Assembly: GCA_024364805.1 (NCBI GenBank)
Contig: CM044507.1
Span: 47,182,004-47,223,451, forward strand
Length of the DNA: 41,448 nucleotides
Origin: Euprymna scolopes
Lineage: Eukaryota > Mollusca > Cephalopoda > Sepiida > Sepiolidae
Direction of reading: 5' to 3'
Below, piece after piece: positions 19,618 through 31,291 of this stretch (position 1 is its first letter; every line of letters begins with the position of its first letter). The notes under the pieces were generated by a model. The model saw only the letters and a list, made by a program, of their open reading frames with translations, ran no database searches and was not told where the DNA came from. The position numbers were made by a program, and so were the translations under genes.

Positions 19618-20774
19618 TGAACATATCCAGGTTCAGTAAACACATTCACCTTCCCTTTTTTCGTCTTCGACTCCTACGAACATTGGAATTCAAATATGTC
19701 AAACGTAATGCCAATAATTCAGGCAAGTGACTTTTTACTTTTTAGACAAAATTAATTTAAATGCAATCAACAAACTCCCAAGCTACTTTTAATTGTATAA
19801 ATTTCGCTCTGAAATTAATTAGAGTCGTTTGTTTGTCTTATTGGGAGCGACACCTCTAACATCATGCTGGCTAAATCAATACAGCCGGTGGGGGGGGGGG
19901 CTCCCGAAGCGACGACTGATGCCACCAGTCATGTCAACCCACCAGCCGAAGGATTCCCAGCGACACCAGCCATCAGCAGCAGTTGAAACAGCCTTTATCA
20001 GGGCTAAACAACCAGCCCTTACCAAGGCTAATAAGTTTTTCTACTAATGCGATCAAACTTCACTCCCAGTCTCCAGTGCTTCCAGCTCACTCCAGCCCTG
20101 CTGATTTCCACAGCCTTTCCAGCTCGCTCCAGTGCCTCCAGCTCACTCCCCTGCAGCCTTCTAGCCTTGCAGCTCCTCCTGCAGCTTTCCAGCAACCTCG
20201 CCTGCACCTTGCTCCTCAGACCTGCAACCTCGCTTGCACCTCGCTCCTCCAAATTGCAACCTCGCTTGTACCTCGTTCCTCTGGCCTGCAATTTCGCCAG
20301 CACCTTGCTCCTCTGGCCTGCAACCTTGCATGCACCTTGCTCCTTCAGTATACAGCCTCACCTGCACCTGGCTCCCTACCAATCGTCCATTCCTTAACAC
20401 TCATCCTATGTTCTCACTGTCGTCCATTCCTTAACACGGACCCTCTCATTCTCAGTGTCCTCTGTCCGTTCCGGATCGCCCTGACATCCAGCCAATCGTT
20501 CCAGGCCCAGCGAGCAACCCTAAAACCACGCTACGTCTAGAGTACCTGTTCCAGCCCTCCAGACCTTAGCCTCCTGTGACGTACGACCTTCCGGACAACC
20601 AGCATCCAGATCATACGACTTTTCGCTTCCTTTGCAAATAAAAGGCGAACCCTCGTCTTTAACCAAACAACCTGTGTCTGTCATTTTTCTTTGCCTTTTT
20701 GCTGTTTCCCTTTTACCCGTGTCTACCTTGTTAGTTGTTGGGTCGATTGTCTCCGGGTGACCGGCCCCGCAACA
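19618..20774 (+). mobile_element. Solo-LTR-like block carrying a minisatellite
   Basis: The block begins TGAACATATCC and ends CGGCCCCGCAACA. It is bracketed by AATGTA at 19612-19617 and 20775-20780, a 6-bp target duplication. AATAAA lies at about 20637, followed by about 135 bases to the end, as in an R-U5 region. It is more GC-rich than its surroundings. No coding part of a retroelement is seen, so it would be a solo LTR of about 1.16 kb. The size is large and the first bases are not the usual TGT, so the call is tentative. Open frames across it are repeat translations. Confidence 0.45.
20209..20368. repeat. 32-bp minisatellite, five copies
   Basis: Units at 20209, 20241, 20273, 20305 and 20337 share the pattern T.GCTCCTC...CTGCAACCTCGC followed by TTGCACC. 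A related but irregular stretch precedes them (20050-20208), with CCAGTG.TTCCAGCTCACTCC twice. Downstream, CGTCCATTCCTTAACAC occurs twice (about 20391 and 20422). The long frames here on both strands are a product of the 32-bp repeat and GC content, not genes. Confidence 0.9.
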
Positions 20775-21000
20775 AATGTAAATGGAGAAGAGAGGGAAAA
20801 TAATCATTTTTATGTTTTAATTTTTTAAAACATTGAATTCAATTTTGAGGGATGCTACAAAATTATGTTGACATATTCCTTGATTAAGTGAAGTTGGTAG
20901 TCAGTCACAGGTTACAAAATGGTGATATTTTGGAGTTTTCCTTATTTTAGACTAGTTATCCTATTCGTATTTTGTTTATATTCAAGATTGTCTGTTCTTT
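20775..21000. other. No gene seen
   Basis: AT-rich spacer between the LTR-like block and the hairpin. Confidence 0.4.
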
Positions 21001-21009
21001 TTGACCTCC

Positions 21010-21078
21010 GGTTTCATTTGGCTAGACGTGGTGAAGCGGAAGCGCTGCTGCTTCACCACGTCTAGCCAAATGAAACTG
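21010..21078. other. Near-perfect 27-bp hairpin with 12-base loop
   Basis: The arm from GGTTTCATTTGGC to GACGTGGTGAAGC (21010-21037) pairs with 21050-21076 without a mismatch over 27 bases. The loop is GGAAGCGCTGCT. It is much more GC-rich than its flanks. It could be a microRNA-like precursor, a tiny MITE, or an inverted pair of fragments of a SINE that carries TTGGCCAAAACGTGGTGAG. There are no terminal-repeat hallmarks beyond the stem. Confidence 0.75.
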
Positions 21079-21633
21079 AAGCGGGTAAGAAAGCCATTTT
21101 TAACATAGGTAAACTGGGGGGTGGGTGCTTTAAAGTGATCTGAAAGGAAGATACTCATTAAATTAGAAGGAACATATCTTGCTTGTCACCGCCGTTCCTT
21201 CTACGGAGCAGAAAATTGTTACTATAACCGAAGGTGGATAAATCATTTTTCCTCCAAAGAAAAATTTAAAGCGTTATTAATGATGACCCAAAGTTGATTG
21301 ACCCAACAACTTTCTACGGTAGGTCATTAAAAAAAAAATATTTCCTGCCTCTTCCATAGTCGTCCCAATTTTAAAGGCAGCATAAGAGACCTAATATGGA
21401 CACATACACTACACTTTGCTCGGAATATCCGGTAAATCTATAAAGTTTATTCAGTTTTCGGGCGTTAAAAGAAAACAAATAAAAAAAAAACAGGACTTTC
21501 TTTGCCAATCGAAAAATATCGTGATACTGATACACCGTTTAGCCATTTTTTTTTGTCTCACTAAATGGGAGAATTCCGTGAACTCACATCGGTGAATCCT
21601 TCAAGAGTTTCTAAAACAAGTAAGTATTTCTGG
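21079..21633. other. No gene seen
   Basis: It contains a copy of the AAGCCATTTTTAACAT block also at 8827. No other feature was recognised. Confidence 0.35.
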
Positions 21634-22002
21634 TAAAACTTGCGGAGAATCCTCTGTTTTACGGTTGTTGTAAAATGGAACGGAAATTAAAATTTCGTTC
21701 CGTTTTAAATTCGGTACATTTTGATATTACGTCCAACTTATCGTTTCGACATATCAACTTTTATAGGTTTTCCAGTATGCTGACATGGTGTCTATTCCGG
21801 AAGCCGTTCTTAACCTAAGGAGGTTAAGGTTTTTATTCATTGTATGCATACACGAAAACCTTTTAAAATCGACATTTCCAATGTGGACGGTGAGTTAGAC
21901 TTATGTTAAAAAAAAAAAAGAAAAAAATACCAAAAAGGTATACCAAATTGACTTTTTTCGTTTAAAAATTAAAGTATTTCGTTTTTATTAATAAAATTTT
22001 AA

Positions 22003-22115
<113 letters not shown>

Positions 22116-22162
22116 ACGATTGTTGAATATTATTCTTTCGATTACTTTCGTTTGGGGGGCAC

Positions 22163-22209
<47 letters not shown>
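22163..22209. repeat. (AAT)n microsatellite
   Basis: About 15 AAT units inside the inverted-repeat element. Confidence 0.95.
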
Positions 22210-22211
<2 letters not shown>

Positions 22212-22344
22212 GATTAAAATGGAACGAAGTTTAAATTTCCGTTTCATTTTTAAAACAACCGTAAAACAGAGCGTTCTCTACAAGTTTTACAGTATATGTT
22301 AATTAAATAAACTTCTTAAATCCAAATGATGGTTTTTCAGTATA

Positions 22345-22540
22345 GCTAACGGAAAAAAAAGGTGAAAAAGCTAAGTTACTCTTCTACGTACCTGGATAAA
22401 TTTGTTGTGTTTTAACTTATGTTAAAGGTTTTGTTTTTTTAATTAAAAATAAATGAAGTGCAATAGAATTAGGAAGGGAAAAATGGTTGTTCTCAGTCGA
22501 GCCTCGATAATTGCTCAAAAATCGAAAAATGTCAGCAATC
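22345..22540 (-). repeat. Left-arm copy of the foldback family
   Basis: GCTAAGTTACTCTTCTACG, ACCTGGATAAATTTGTTGTG, TTTTAACTTATGTTAAAGG and CGAGCCTCGATAATTGCTC align with the left arm of 9330-9600. It lies in inverted orientation to the arm at 19205-19450. Confidence 0.6.
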
Positions 22541-22919
22541 GTGTGGAAATGTTTCTCTGTGTTGGCCAAACTGACTTTTGCTGAACTAAAGTTGTTGGAT
22601 TTGTTTAGAGCTCAAATTCTGTAGAAGTGCCCATATTTTTCTTTTACTTTTTGAAAAGGAAGATCTATAGAAGTTTATTTATTTTGAATGAATTGTTGAT
22701 TTTTTTCCATTGTTAAAAAAAAATTAGTTATTTAATACGAAACTAATTTCCCTCTTCCTGAAAATATTTCACTGTAAAATCTTTAGTTTTGTTTCAACAT
22801 TTTAATCCCCTGTTTGCAATGAAAACAGATCAAATGAAAAAATAGGCTAGAAAAAATGTACATTTCCAAAATTATTTTCTCCTAGTTTTCTTATCTGTCT
22901 TTACATTAAATAGACATTT

Positions 22920-23020
22920 ATTTTTTTAATTCACGGCGAAAATTTTTAAAATATCGAATTTCAATTTATTTTTCATTTAATTCCCAGATAACTACTAAAA
23001 TAATATGGTGCTTGTTAAAA
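22920..23020 (+). repeat. Fragment of dispersed repeat F
   Basis: ATCGAATTTCAATTTATTTTTCATTTAATTC...ACTACTAAAATAATA matches 23560-23625 and, more loosely, 27690-27750. Confidence 0.55.
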
Positions 23021-23524
23021 TAGAGTCGACAGATCGATTAAAAAAAATATGTCGTTTTTATCCAAAACAATATTACCTATCTAATTGCCATGCCGAAAAT
23101 AGTAATATATCCAAAAATTATGAAAAATCATCGACTAGAAATGTATTTCTAGTTAAAACTAATTTTTACGGAAAATTGGGTAAAATCGCATTTTTCTTAG
23201 ACGTTATAAAGTAGGCAGTATGGAGCTAAACGCAGGGGAAATAACTCCGAAACGAATATTTTAGATTACTTGTGCCATGGCTAACGACCCTGGTGTCTAA
23301 CTCTCCCGTGGGCCGTGGGGAGGCATTATAAATAGGTACAATATTTGTTGTCTATAGCGATAAACTTTTTTTTTTTCTTTACTAAAAACAATAGCTGTTG
23401 TTCTACTTGATGGATTTTCGTAATTTTTGGATATATTACAATTTTCGACATGACAATTAAGAAAGTGTTTGCTTAAAACAATATATTTAAAAGAAATTGA
23501 TTTGTCGACTATAACGTAACAAGC

Positions 23525-23814
23525 AACTTTGTTTTTTTGTTTTTTTCAATTCAAGGCAGAAATTAAAAAAAAATCGAATTTCAATTTATTTCTCATTTAA
23601 TTTTCGGATAATTACTAAAATAATACAAACTAAACAAGAACTGAGTCGATTGTCAGGTATAATTAGCAAGAAAAAGAAAGGGCTTAAACAAAAACAAACA
23701 AACAACCGGCACAAGTGTACTTTAGCTATCCAAAAATATTTCTTTTTCCTGTCATTTTTAAAACAGTTATGATATGGAAAGGAAGAGATGATAAAAAATT
23801 AATGATTTTTCAAA

Positions 23815-23881
<67 letters not shown>

Positions 23882-24440
23882 TATTTGATAAGTTCCTGTT
23901 TCAGGCCCAGATCAAAGTGCAGTATCTGTTTAGATGCTACACTTCACTGTTTTGTTCTTGGTTAATGGAGGAGAAATACTTCACGATTGAGACAATTTTT
24001 GTTTTTGTTCCTTTATTCCATATTAAAAAACGACCCTGGTGTCTAACTCTGCCTCGTGGGGAGGCAAAGAAAATAAGATGTTCCTATTTCAGTCATGTAA
24101 ATTATTTTGAGTGAAGTGGATTTTGGTGTTATTTTTAAAAAAACTTATTTTTTTACTCATAAGCCATGTTTTAATAAAAGAAAAAAATGGTGTTGAAAAA
24201 AATTATAGAAATTCCATTGTATACGTAAAATGTTGAAGTGAAAACTCAGCCAGAAAATTAGAGTCGCCATTTTTATAAACATTTAATAAAAGAGGATAGG
24301 TAAGGAAGAATATTAATTTAATTTCATGAATCAGTCCTATAACGAGAAAATTGTTAACTGGAGTTATCTTTCTTCCACAGTTAGCTTTTTCTGCAACTTG
24401 TTTATTAAAATTCTGATTTTTTTTTTCTTTTTTGGCCAAT
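23525..24440 (+). repeat. Dispersed repeat F, copy 1
   Basis: Ordered blocks are shared with 27655-28700: a CAATTC...GCAGAAAT block, CTAAAATAATACAAACTAAAC, GAACTGAGTCGATTGTC, the TTCCTGTTTCAG...AGTATCTGTT block, ATTGAGACAATTTTTG and ATTATAG...AAAATG.TGAA. The block ACGACCCTGGTGTCTAACTCT occurs at about 24026 and at 23283. No coding frame and no clear ends. A (TA)n array sits inside. Confidence 0.5.
23819..23880. repeat. (TA)n microsatellite
   Basis: 31 TA units inside repeat F. Confidence 0.95.
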
Positions 24441-24526
24441 CTTATTTGAGATTGATGTTAAAGCCCATTTCGATCGAATTTATGTGATCTTATTTACTGT
24501 TTTCAGTTTTTACTTAATTTCATATT

Positions 24527-24995
24527 TTATTTATTTTTCCTTTATCAATTAAAAAACATAAATTTTATCATTAAAAATATTTTATTTATTTTTCCTTCAT
24601 CAATTAAAAAACAAATTTTACCATTAAAAATAGTTTATTTTCCTTTATCAATTAAAAAACATAAATTTTATCATTAAAAATAGTTTATTTATTTTTCCTT
24701 TATCAATTAAAACAAATTTTACCATTAAAAATATTTTATTCATTTTTCTTTTATCAATTAAAAAACAAATTTTACCATTAAAAATAGTTTATTAATTTTT
24801 CCTTTATATCAATTAAAAACATAAATTTTACCATTAAAAATAGTTTATTTATTTTTTCTTTATCAATCAAAAAACAAATTTTACTATTAAAAATAGTTTA
24901 TTTATTATTCCTTTATCAATTAAAAAACATAAATTTATCATTAAAAATATTTTTTTTCCTTTATCAATTAAAAAACATAAATTTTACCATTAAAC
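24527..24995. repeat. About 50-bp AT-rich minisatellite, nine copies
   Basis: Units of 48-56 bp with the pattern TTTATCAATTAAAAAACA then AATTTTACCATTAAAAATAG and a TTTATTTATTTTTCC spacer. CATAAATTTTA and CAAATTTTA versions partly alternate, so a higher-order pair may have been amplified. The last unit decays at TTAAACATG. Confidence 0.92.
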
Positions 24996-24999
24996 ATGT

Positions 25000-27650
25000 A
25001 ATTTGACTGCTGTTCAATGTAAAAACTTTTCTCTTCCAAAATTTACATGCGATAAAAAACTTGCATGAAATTTTATTTCATCTGCAAAATATCATTTTCA
25101 TTTGAAAGATGAAAAAAATCTATGTATATATATTAAAGTGACATTGAGTAATGGTCTCTATCAAGTTTGTTCATCAGTTTTCGGTCTACAGAGTTAAAAC
25201 TTGTTATAGGGGACTTGCACCTGTCAAGGAGATTTGAATCAAGCCAGTAAAAATAGCTGTTAAGGGGTTAAAATTTTAAAAATATTGGAAGTTAGCAGGC
25301 GTAAGTTAACTTAAAGTGCTCTTGTATGCATGCACAAATGTTACCGTAAAACTGGATGTATTCTGTTTATTATTTACTATTTATTATTATTAAATCATTT
25401 ACTTTTCTATTTCATTTACTTCTACGTTTTCTTGTTACAAGTACTTTTATGTTTCGTTTACGTTTATCAAAGTTCTTACATATACGTGTGTGGGTGTGTA
25501 TGCTCTTATGTATGTTACATGCAGTTCACTGTTATATGTGTGTGTGGGTGTGTGTTCTTATCTTTACACCGTTTCTTGCCTTGGAAGGTTTCCCGAGATG
25601 TGCATGTGCAATGTAATGTGAACATACCTGCTTACTTTGGCCAGCGGATGATGCCTTCTGGTTGCTGGTCTGCCATCTCGTTAGGGAATGGTCGCTGCAG
25701 ACAGATTCATTAATGACAACAAGATGGACTGAAGCTTCAATCTTTTATTCAAGGCAAGCCTATATCTCGGACCCTGGTTGTCGGGGAGAGACTTGAAATC
25801 TCCTGTCTGGTTTCTCTGCTGTCTAAAATCACTCTCTGCCCATGTGGTCGTCAACAGGAAGCCTACAACCACAATTCCCGTGTCACCCCTTAATTCCCGG
25901 TGCATTCTAATCTAGGTCATTGAAAGTGACTTGGTTTGATGGCTGTCAAATCTAACCTTCTGACCCTGCTAATTCGCTGATAGGAAATCAAATATGCTTA
26001 TATCTTTCTATTTTTAAAACTACCTACATAGCATTTAATCTTGGAGTCCCAATACTACACAAATATACATTTATATATTAAAGTCGATTTTAACCGACAT
26101 TTTATTATCCATCTGACAATAGTTAAAATGGTAATGACTGAGGCTAGAGAGCTATACGTTTTGGTTTTGAACATGTAAAAAAGTAATTTACTGTGTACCA
26201 TGTAGCCTTTTCTGTAATGATCACCACAATGTAGACCTTGAGATTGAACGAAAAAATTGCACTTCTCTTTCTCTTCATTAATGTTCCCCTTTCTTCCTTA
26301 GTAGAAAAAAAAAGTTAGAATTAAGTTCTTCTTGTCACAACATTTAATTTTATCTAAAAGAGAAAGCACAAGGGAAGAAAACCGAAAATGAAGAATTCAA
26401 CGTACGGATTTTTCATCTAAAAATTTTTACCAGTTGAACGATTTTATTATCTTCTTTCCTTTTTTTAGAGATTTCTAAAGAAAAAGTTCTTGAGGAGCTT
26501 ATAGAGTTCACTGCAACTTTCAGAGTTGCTTCCTGGTCTTTAAAATTTTTGTCCGGTTCTATGGAACCACCTTTCTGAATGCTTCATTGTTAGTACTTTT
26601 GAACATAATCTTGGCCATTGTAATACTTTGTCACATGGTCAGTGTTGTTGAAGAGTGTTCTTTGTTTACAAAATCATTAAATATTTCAATTAAAAATTAG
26701 TCTGAATATCTTGTTTGCAGTTGTTGTGGCTGGAGGAAAGAGCCATAAAGAAAGACTTAAACAACAGATTTAGGTAGAAAAGAATATATTGTACCAGAAA
26801 GTGAATACAAAAAAAGGTTGCCGGCATTTTCCAACTGTTAGTCTGTAGTCTTCTGTTAAGTTGCGATGGTTCCCCATAACTTTATTAGACTCAGGGTTTT
26901 TATAACGATTAGAAAAGTCCATTTAAACTGAGTGCATATGTCCCCATAATAAATAGATAGGTGGTGGCTGATCAACACTGCTGAAGAACCATGAGATAAA
27001 ATACTGTTCCTAAATCACCTAAACAGATTTTTTATGATAAAAAATGATCTTTACAATATTAAGACTAGCGTAAATTCTTGGAAGCAGACTAATGTGGTGA
27101 TTGCAAGCGATTTATTGATTTCCAAACAAAGGAGTTTTCTAATGAAGGACTTGAGACTAAATGTTTTTTTTTTCATATAAGTTTAAAGGTTGAAAACTTC
27201 CAAGATTATATCAGTATGATAAAAATTGACATATATCTGAAGCCGATCAATGGAGTATTATTTTTATTGTATTGTAGTTGGCTAATAACTTAAATAATTA
27301 TTTCTAAATATTTCAAAAGAATGTTAAATAAAATTAAATCATCCTTTTCCTAATAAAATGCTAAACATGTTTGTGTATTTTTAAAGTAAAGATAAGATGA
27401 ATTTTTCTCTCATAATTAAATTTATTCTTATCTTTTCATATATTTTTGATAAAAAAATATATATGTAGAAATAGATTGTTTTTAATTTCTCTGAAAAAAA
27501 AACTACCATTCTGTTCATACAAAATTTTAGCTATACCTAAAGGTCATATTGCCAGGTAATAAAGTGTTTGAAAAAATATCATATGTATAAATTGTTTTAC
27601 TACCCTTTGCTAATTTTATGACATCACGGATTTCTTATCTTAATAATAGA
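25000..27650. other. No recognised gene; one GC-richer island
   Basis: Mostly AT-rich unique sequence. 25612-25930 is distinctly GC-richer; its reverse complement carries AATAAAAGATTGAAG followed by about 130 bases ending ACATTACA, which recalls an LTR end, but no target duplication was found. A GTGTG-rich stretch (25490-25555) makes cysteine/valine-rich frames that are not credible proteins. Confidence 0.3.
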
Positions 27651-27654
27651 TGTT

Positions 27655-28700
27655 TTTTTTTTCAATTCTAGCCAGAAATAAAGCATTGAATTCTGATTTG
27701 AATTTATGTCTCTCTTAATTTACAGATTTATATATAAAATGTACTAAAATAATACAAAATAAACAAAAACTGAGGCGATTGTCTAATATAATTAACAAGA
27801 AAATGTGTTGAAAAAACAAAGACAAAACAAAAAACAAATAGACAACAAATAACTGTCACGAAATGCAAGAAAATTTACTTGTATAGATAAAATATATAGA
27901 AATACTATTTGGTCAATTCCTATTTCAGTCATATAAATGATTTTGAATGAAACAGATTGACATCTATTATGTAAAGATTAAAATGGGTGCAAGCGTTTGT
28001 ATATGTCCATGAAAGGTTTTTTGCATCGGGTTTCTTATGTCGTTTAGATTTTACGAGAAGGTTTCACATACTTCCCAGATCGTAATATTTCCTTCTTTTT
28101 TTTTTGATCAAGTTAAACAAATTCTCGCCATGCCGTCATCTCCAGTGTTTGTTTGTCTTTTTTGTATAAATAAAGTGAAGCTATTCATACAAAAATGTTT
28201 GGCCTTCAGGCCAGGTAGTATCTGTTCTGTAATTGGTTCTTGTCAATGAAGGGGAAACCCTTCATACTGAGACAATTACTATTTATTTGGATACACCAGA
28301 GTGCCCCTTTTTTGGGAGAGCTGGTTTTCCCCCACATTAAAAGCAACCCCATTTCTGCAAGTCATCTTTTGCTTTTGATTGAATATGTTAAATTTGAATG
28401 TTTTAGACTTCTGGTCGCATCATGGAGTAGTGGTAAGATGTCAGATTTTCTTTCACTTTCTTTTCTGCCTTTTCATCACGGGTTCGAGCCTGCCTACTAC
28501 CAGTTTTTTTGTTTTATTTTGCTCAACACACACCTCCAAACACCTGGGCAATGCCAGTCAGCCAGGCTAGTGTTTTAATAAAAAGAAATTAAAATTAAAA
28601 ATAAATTACAGCAAATTTTCTCATACACATAAAATGCTCAAATGAAAATACTTACCTTCAAGTATGTCTGTTTGGCCATGTGTTTGAAAAAATGCTTTGT
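27655..28700 (+). repeat. Dispersed repeat F, copy 2, with tRNA-like insertion
   Basis: It shares the block order of 23525-24440, including ACTAAAATAATACAAAATAAAC, CTGAGGCGATTGTC, TTCCTATTTCAGTCATATAAATG and GAGACAATTACTATT. The tRNA-like head at 28418-28505 interrupts it. Confidence 0.45.
28418..28580 (+). mobile_element. tRNA-like SINE or tRNA pseudogene
   Basis: Box-A-like GGAGTAGTGGTAAGATG (about 28424-28440) and box-B GGGTTCGAGCC (28480-28490) are separated by a T/C-rich stretch in place of an anticodon arm. A body with CACACACCTCCAAAC and an A-rich end follows. The spacing is too long for a functional tRNA. Confidence 0.55.
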
Positions 28701-29365
28701 CAAATCTATATGTGAAGAAAGTTTTGATTGAGGAAAATTTAATTAAACTATTTTCAGATTGAAGTTTATTAAATTCTATTTCATAGGTTTTAATTCAGTT
28801 CTTTGAACCATTTCCATAATCACATTAATCATTTCTAATTAAATCTTGCTTTTTTTCTTCAGCTCAAATTAGCATTTGTAATGATGATTCAAAAGCATTG
28901 TAACAGTTCAAACGCTTATGAAATGCCAGAATGCAAAAAATGATCAACTTTGCCTCCAACATCATTTTTTGACTGTCACACTTAAAGATTTGGACTATTA
29001 AAAAAATAAGATACATTGAATTCAAGTATGTGTTAATTTTGTCCGGATTATTAATTTTTATTAATGTTCTGTGTCTTTTCTTTGTAGTAAAAAAGTTTCC
29101 TTTAAAACACTAACATTGCAACTTTGTTGAAACCTTCTTTACTAAAACTTATTAATCACATAACAAAATTATAAATAGGAGACATTGGTAACCAGAAAAC
29201 TGATTTTGAGATGGAAATGCAATACTGTGTTTTGATACATTGAGTTGAAATAGAGAAAATACTAATTTGTAACAAACTGTTGTACCTTTTTCTTAATCTT
29301 GGTATCAGTCTCAAATCAGTACATTCAAAGGTCAGTTACTCCTTTTTACTCAAAACACTTGGATA
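28700..29365. other. No gene seen
   Basis: AT-rich; no repeat copy or frame recognised. Confidence 0.35.
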
Positions 29366-29369
29366 TAAG

Positions 29370-29690
29370 AGGTTATTATTTGGAATCATGTCTAACAGAG
29401 AATTGTGGGAAGTTGAGCAGCAAGAGTTATGCTTACATTATATTCAAACTTCTGTAGGGTAGTACAATCAGGGAAGAAGAAAGAAGTAAGAAGGAAGGGA
29501 ATTCCAAAGTTTAGCAGTTCAAGAGAAGAAATTATTATAGAAGGCTTTCTAGGGACCTTAACAGTGAAGGAGTATGACTTTTCTGCTTGTCGGGTTGATC
29601 AAGAGTATGTATATTAAAGGGAGCATAAGTGCTATGAGTTCATCAGAGTGCATCCCATTAAAGTACTTGTAAAACAGACAAAGCTTTAGG
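29370..29690 (-). mobile_element. LINE-A fragment
   Basis: The minus strand reads a YKYFNGMHSDELIALM-like stretch, then TSRKVILL, then AKLWNS, the same order as LINE-A at 13540-13665 extended further 3'. It aligns closely with 157-305. The plus-strand frame here is antisense. Stops and shifts show that it is dead. Confidence 0.7.
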
Positions 29691-29699
29691 CGATGGTGA

Positions 29700-30460
29700 A
29701 TTATGTAAAATTATTCAAATCAATTGTCATGCAATGATAATGTTGCTCGAAAGTCCAACATGGAATATTACTAATTGTCAAGAATGGTTGCAAAAACATT
29801 TTCATTATTTTTTATTTTGTGTTAGTGAATATCTACCTTAATTATTAATGAAACTCCTTATTTATTCAGAGTTTTCGCTGATATTAATGTATACAGTAAT
29901 ATTTTGCGTGGTGTGTTGTTTTCATCTGTCATTTGAAAGACTCACAGATGAGTGTGTAATGTAATATTGATAATTAGTTAATATTATATAGGCCTAAAAC
30001 TCGATTCTGATAGAATAGAACCAAATTCAACACATTGTTGCTTGATCTATTATCTTCTAAACTTTGATAAATTCTATATAAACATTTTAAAAGTATTTTC
30101 AAGTATTTCATTGTAATATAAGTCTGCTTTCTAACAGTAACATGAATTAAATAAAATCTCTTGTTCATTTGCAGGTAACAGGAAAATGGATAAGGATAAA
30201 AGGGGATTCTGCGCGTATATGATGCAAACAAATAAATATTTCCCTTCACATGTGGAAGAGTAAGCAGCCTAAAATGAGACGATAAACATTTCTGCTTAAC
30301 CTTCATCTGCCAATACATATGAACCAATGTATAACAAGAAAAAGTGAATTGTATATGCAACACAGAGTAAAAGATTTTTGTTCTAGAGTGTGTAGCTCAT
30401 ATATTTAACAATACATTCTAATTTATATTGAGAAATACGGATCCATGTGAAAGGAGAAAT
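29700..30460. other. No gene seen
   Basis: AT-rich spacer between LINE-A and the zinc-finger relics; the 129-codon minus frame at 29974-30363 has no recognisable domain. Confidence 0.35.
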
Positions 30461-30464
30461 TTAT

Positions 30465-30800
30465 TCATGGAGTTGGTGGCTCATCATTTACAACTAAATG
30501 CATTTAAAAACAAACACTAACACTGGAGAAAAACCATATACTTCGAAATTTTTTACATGAATTTTTAATCCAGAATCATTGGGGACACTAACTAGAACTA
30601 ATAGAATTTCGTTGCTAATCATTTTCACAGAGAACACATTTTAAATTATGAATGTAGCAAAAGCTTTTAGAAATGTGTGATCTGATTGGTGAATTTAGGA
30701 GCAGAATGTTCTCTACTTATTTACTAGTCTATTTCTATAGCAATGTATGACACATAGTTTTTACCAAAATCCAGTGTAAAAGAAAATTTGTAAACTTAAA
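30465..30800 (+). pseudogene. Relic zinc fingers and duplicated gene start
   Basis: At 30468-30545 one reads GGSSFTTKC followed by a TNTGEKPYTS-like piece in broken frames, a dead C2H2 finger and linker. At 30741-30790 ATGTATGACACATAG...AAAATCCAGTGTAAAAG is a copy of the first codons of the intact gene (ATGTGTGACACGTC...AAAATCCAGTGTAAATG, 31529 on). The array was therefore once longer or was tandemly duplicated, and this part died. Confidence 0.6.
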
Positions 30801-30899
30801 GTGGAAAGAAAACTTCTGGAACAAAATCTCAATTTACAAGAGAAAAGTTCCCTATTCATGAAGTTCTGTACAAACGTATACTAGCACAGAAGGTAAATG

Positions 30900-31010
30900 C
30901 TTTAAAGACATTTTCCTTGGGTTTCTAAAGTCTCTCTCTGTAGAGGCGTTTGCCAGCTCAACATGCATGAAGTTACTTCCTCTCACATGTAGATCCTAAC
31001 CAAATATTGA
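30900..31010 (+). mobile_element. LINE-B-type 3' end
   Basis: GTTTCTAAAGTCTCTCTCTG, TAGAGGCGTTTGCCAGCTC and AACATGCATGAAG are laid out like the 3' UTR of the LINE-B copy at 34690-34760 (GTCTAAAGTTTCTCTGTAC, AAGGGTTTATCAGGAC, AACATGGCAAGAGG). It ends in an A run at about 31010. It separates the relic gene start from the intact gene. Confidence 0.6.
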
Positions 31011-31161
31011 AAAAAAAAAACTCGATATTCAAAGTCTAAATACGATCCTCTGGTTTATAGGCATCCGTTTTAATTGATTTTGAGCATTTAGCTTGAGACT
31101 CTAACAAACTACAAAAACCTTTGTCCTGAAATCTAATTAGACCAAGAGATCACAAGAAATA

Positions 31162-31291
31162 GACTAATCAATAATAAAAAATCTAATAACTAATCAATAA
31201 TAAAAAATCTAATAACTAATCAATAATAAAAAATCTAATAACTAATCAATAATAAAAAATCTAATAACTAATCAATAATAAAAAATCTAAT
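31162..31291. repeat. 26-bp tandem repeat, five copies
   Basis: The unit (A/G)ACTAATCAATAATAAAAA plus ATCTAAT is repeated five times with almost no variation (31162, 31188, 31214, 31240, 31266), about 240 bp before the zinc-finger ATG. The lack of divergence points to recent expansion. Confidence 0.95.

Noticed and set aside
20028-20540. Several long overlapping frames on both strands (up to 185 codons)
   Set aside because: They translate the 32-bp minisatellite and GC-rich LTR-like block in every frame; no domain.
25330-25713. 127-codon frame rich in Cys, Val and Tyr
   Set aside because: Produced by a GTGT/TATG-rich stretch; no domain or splice support.
25612-25930. Second GC-rich LTR-like block
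   Set aside because: Polyadenylation-like signal and an end-like sequence on the minus strand, but no target duplication or matching start found.
28418-28505. Functional tRNA gene
   Set aside because: A T/C-rich stretch replaces the anticodon arm and the length is wrong.
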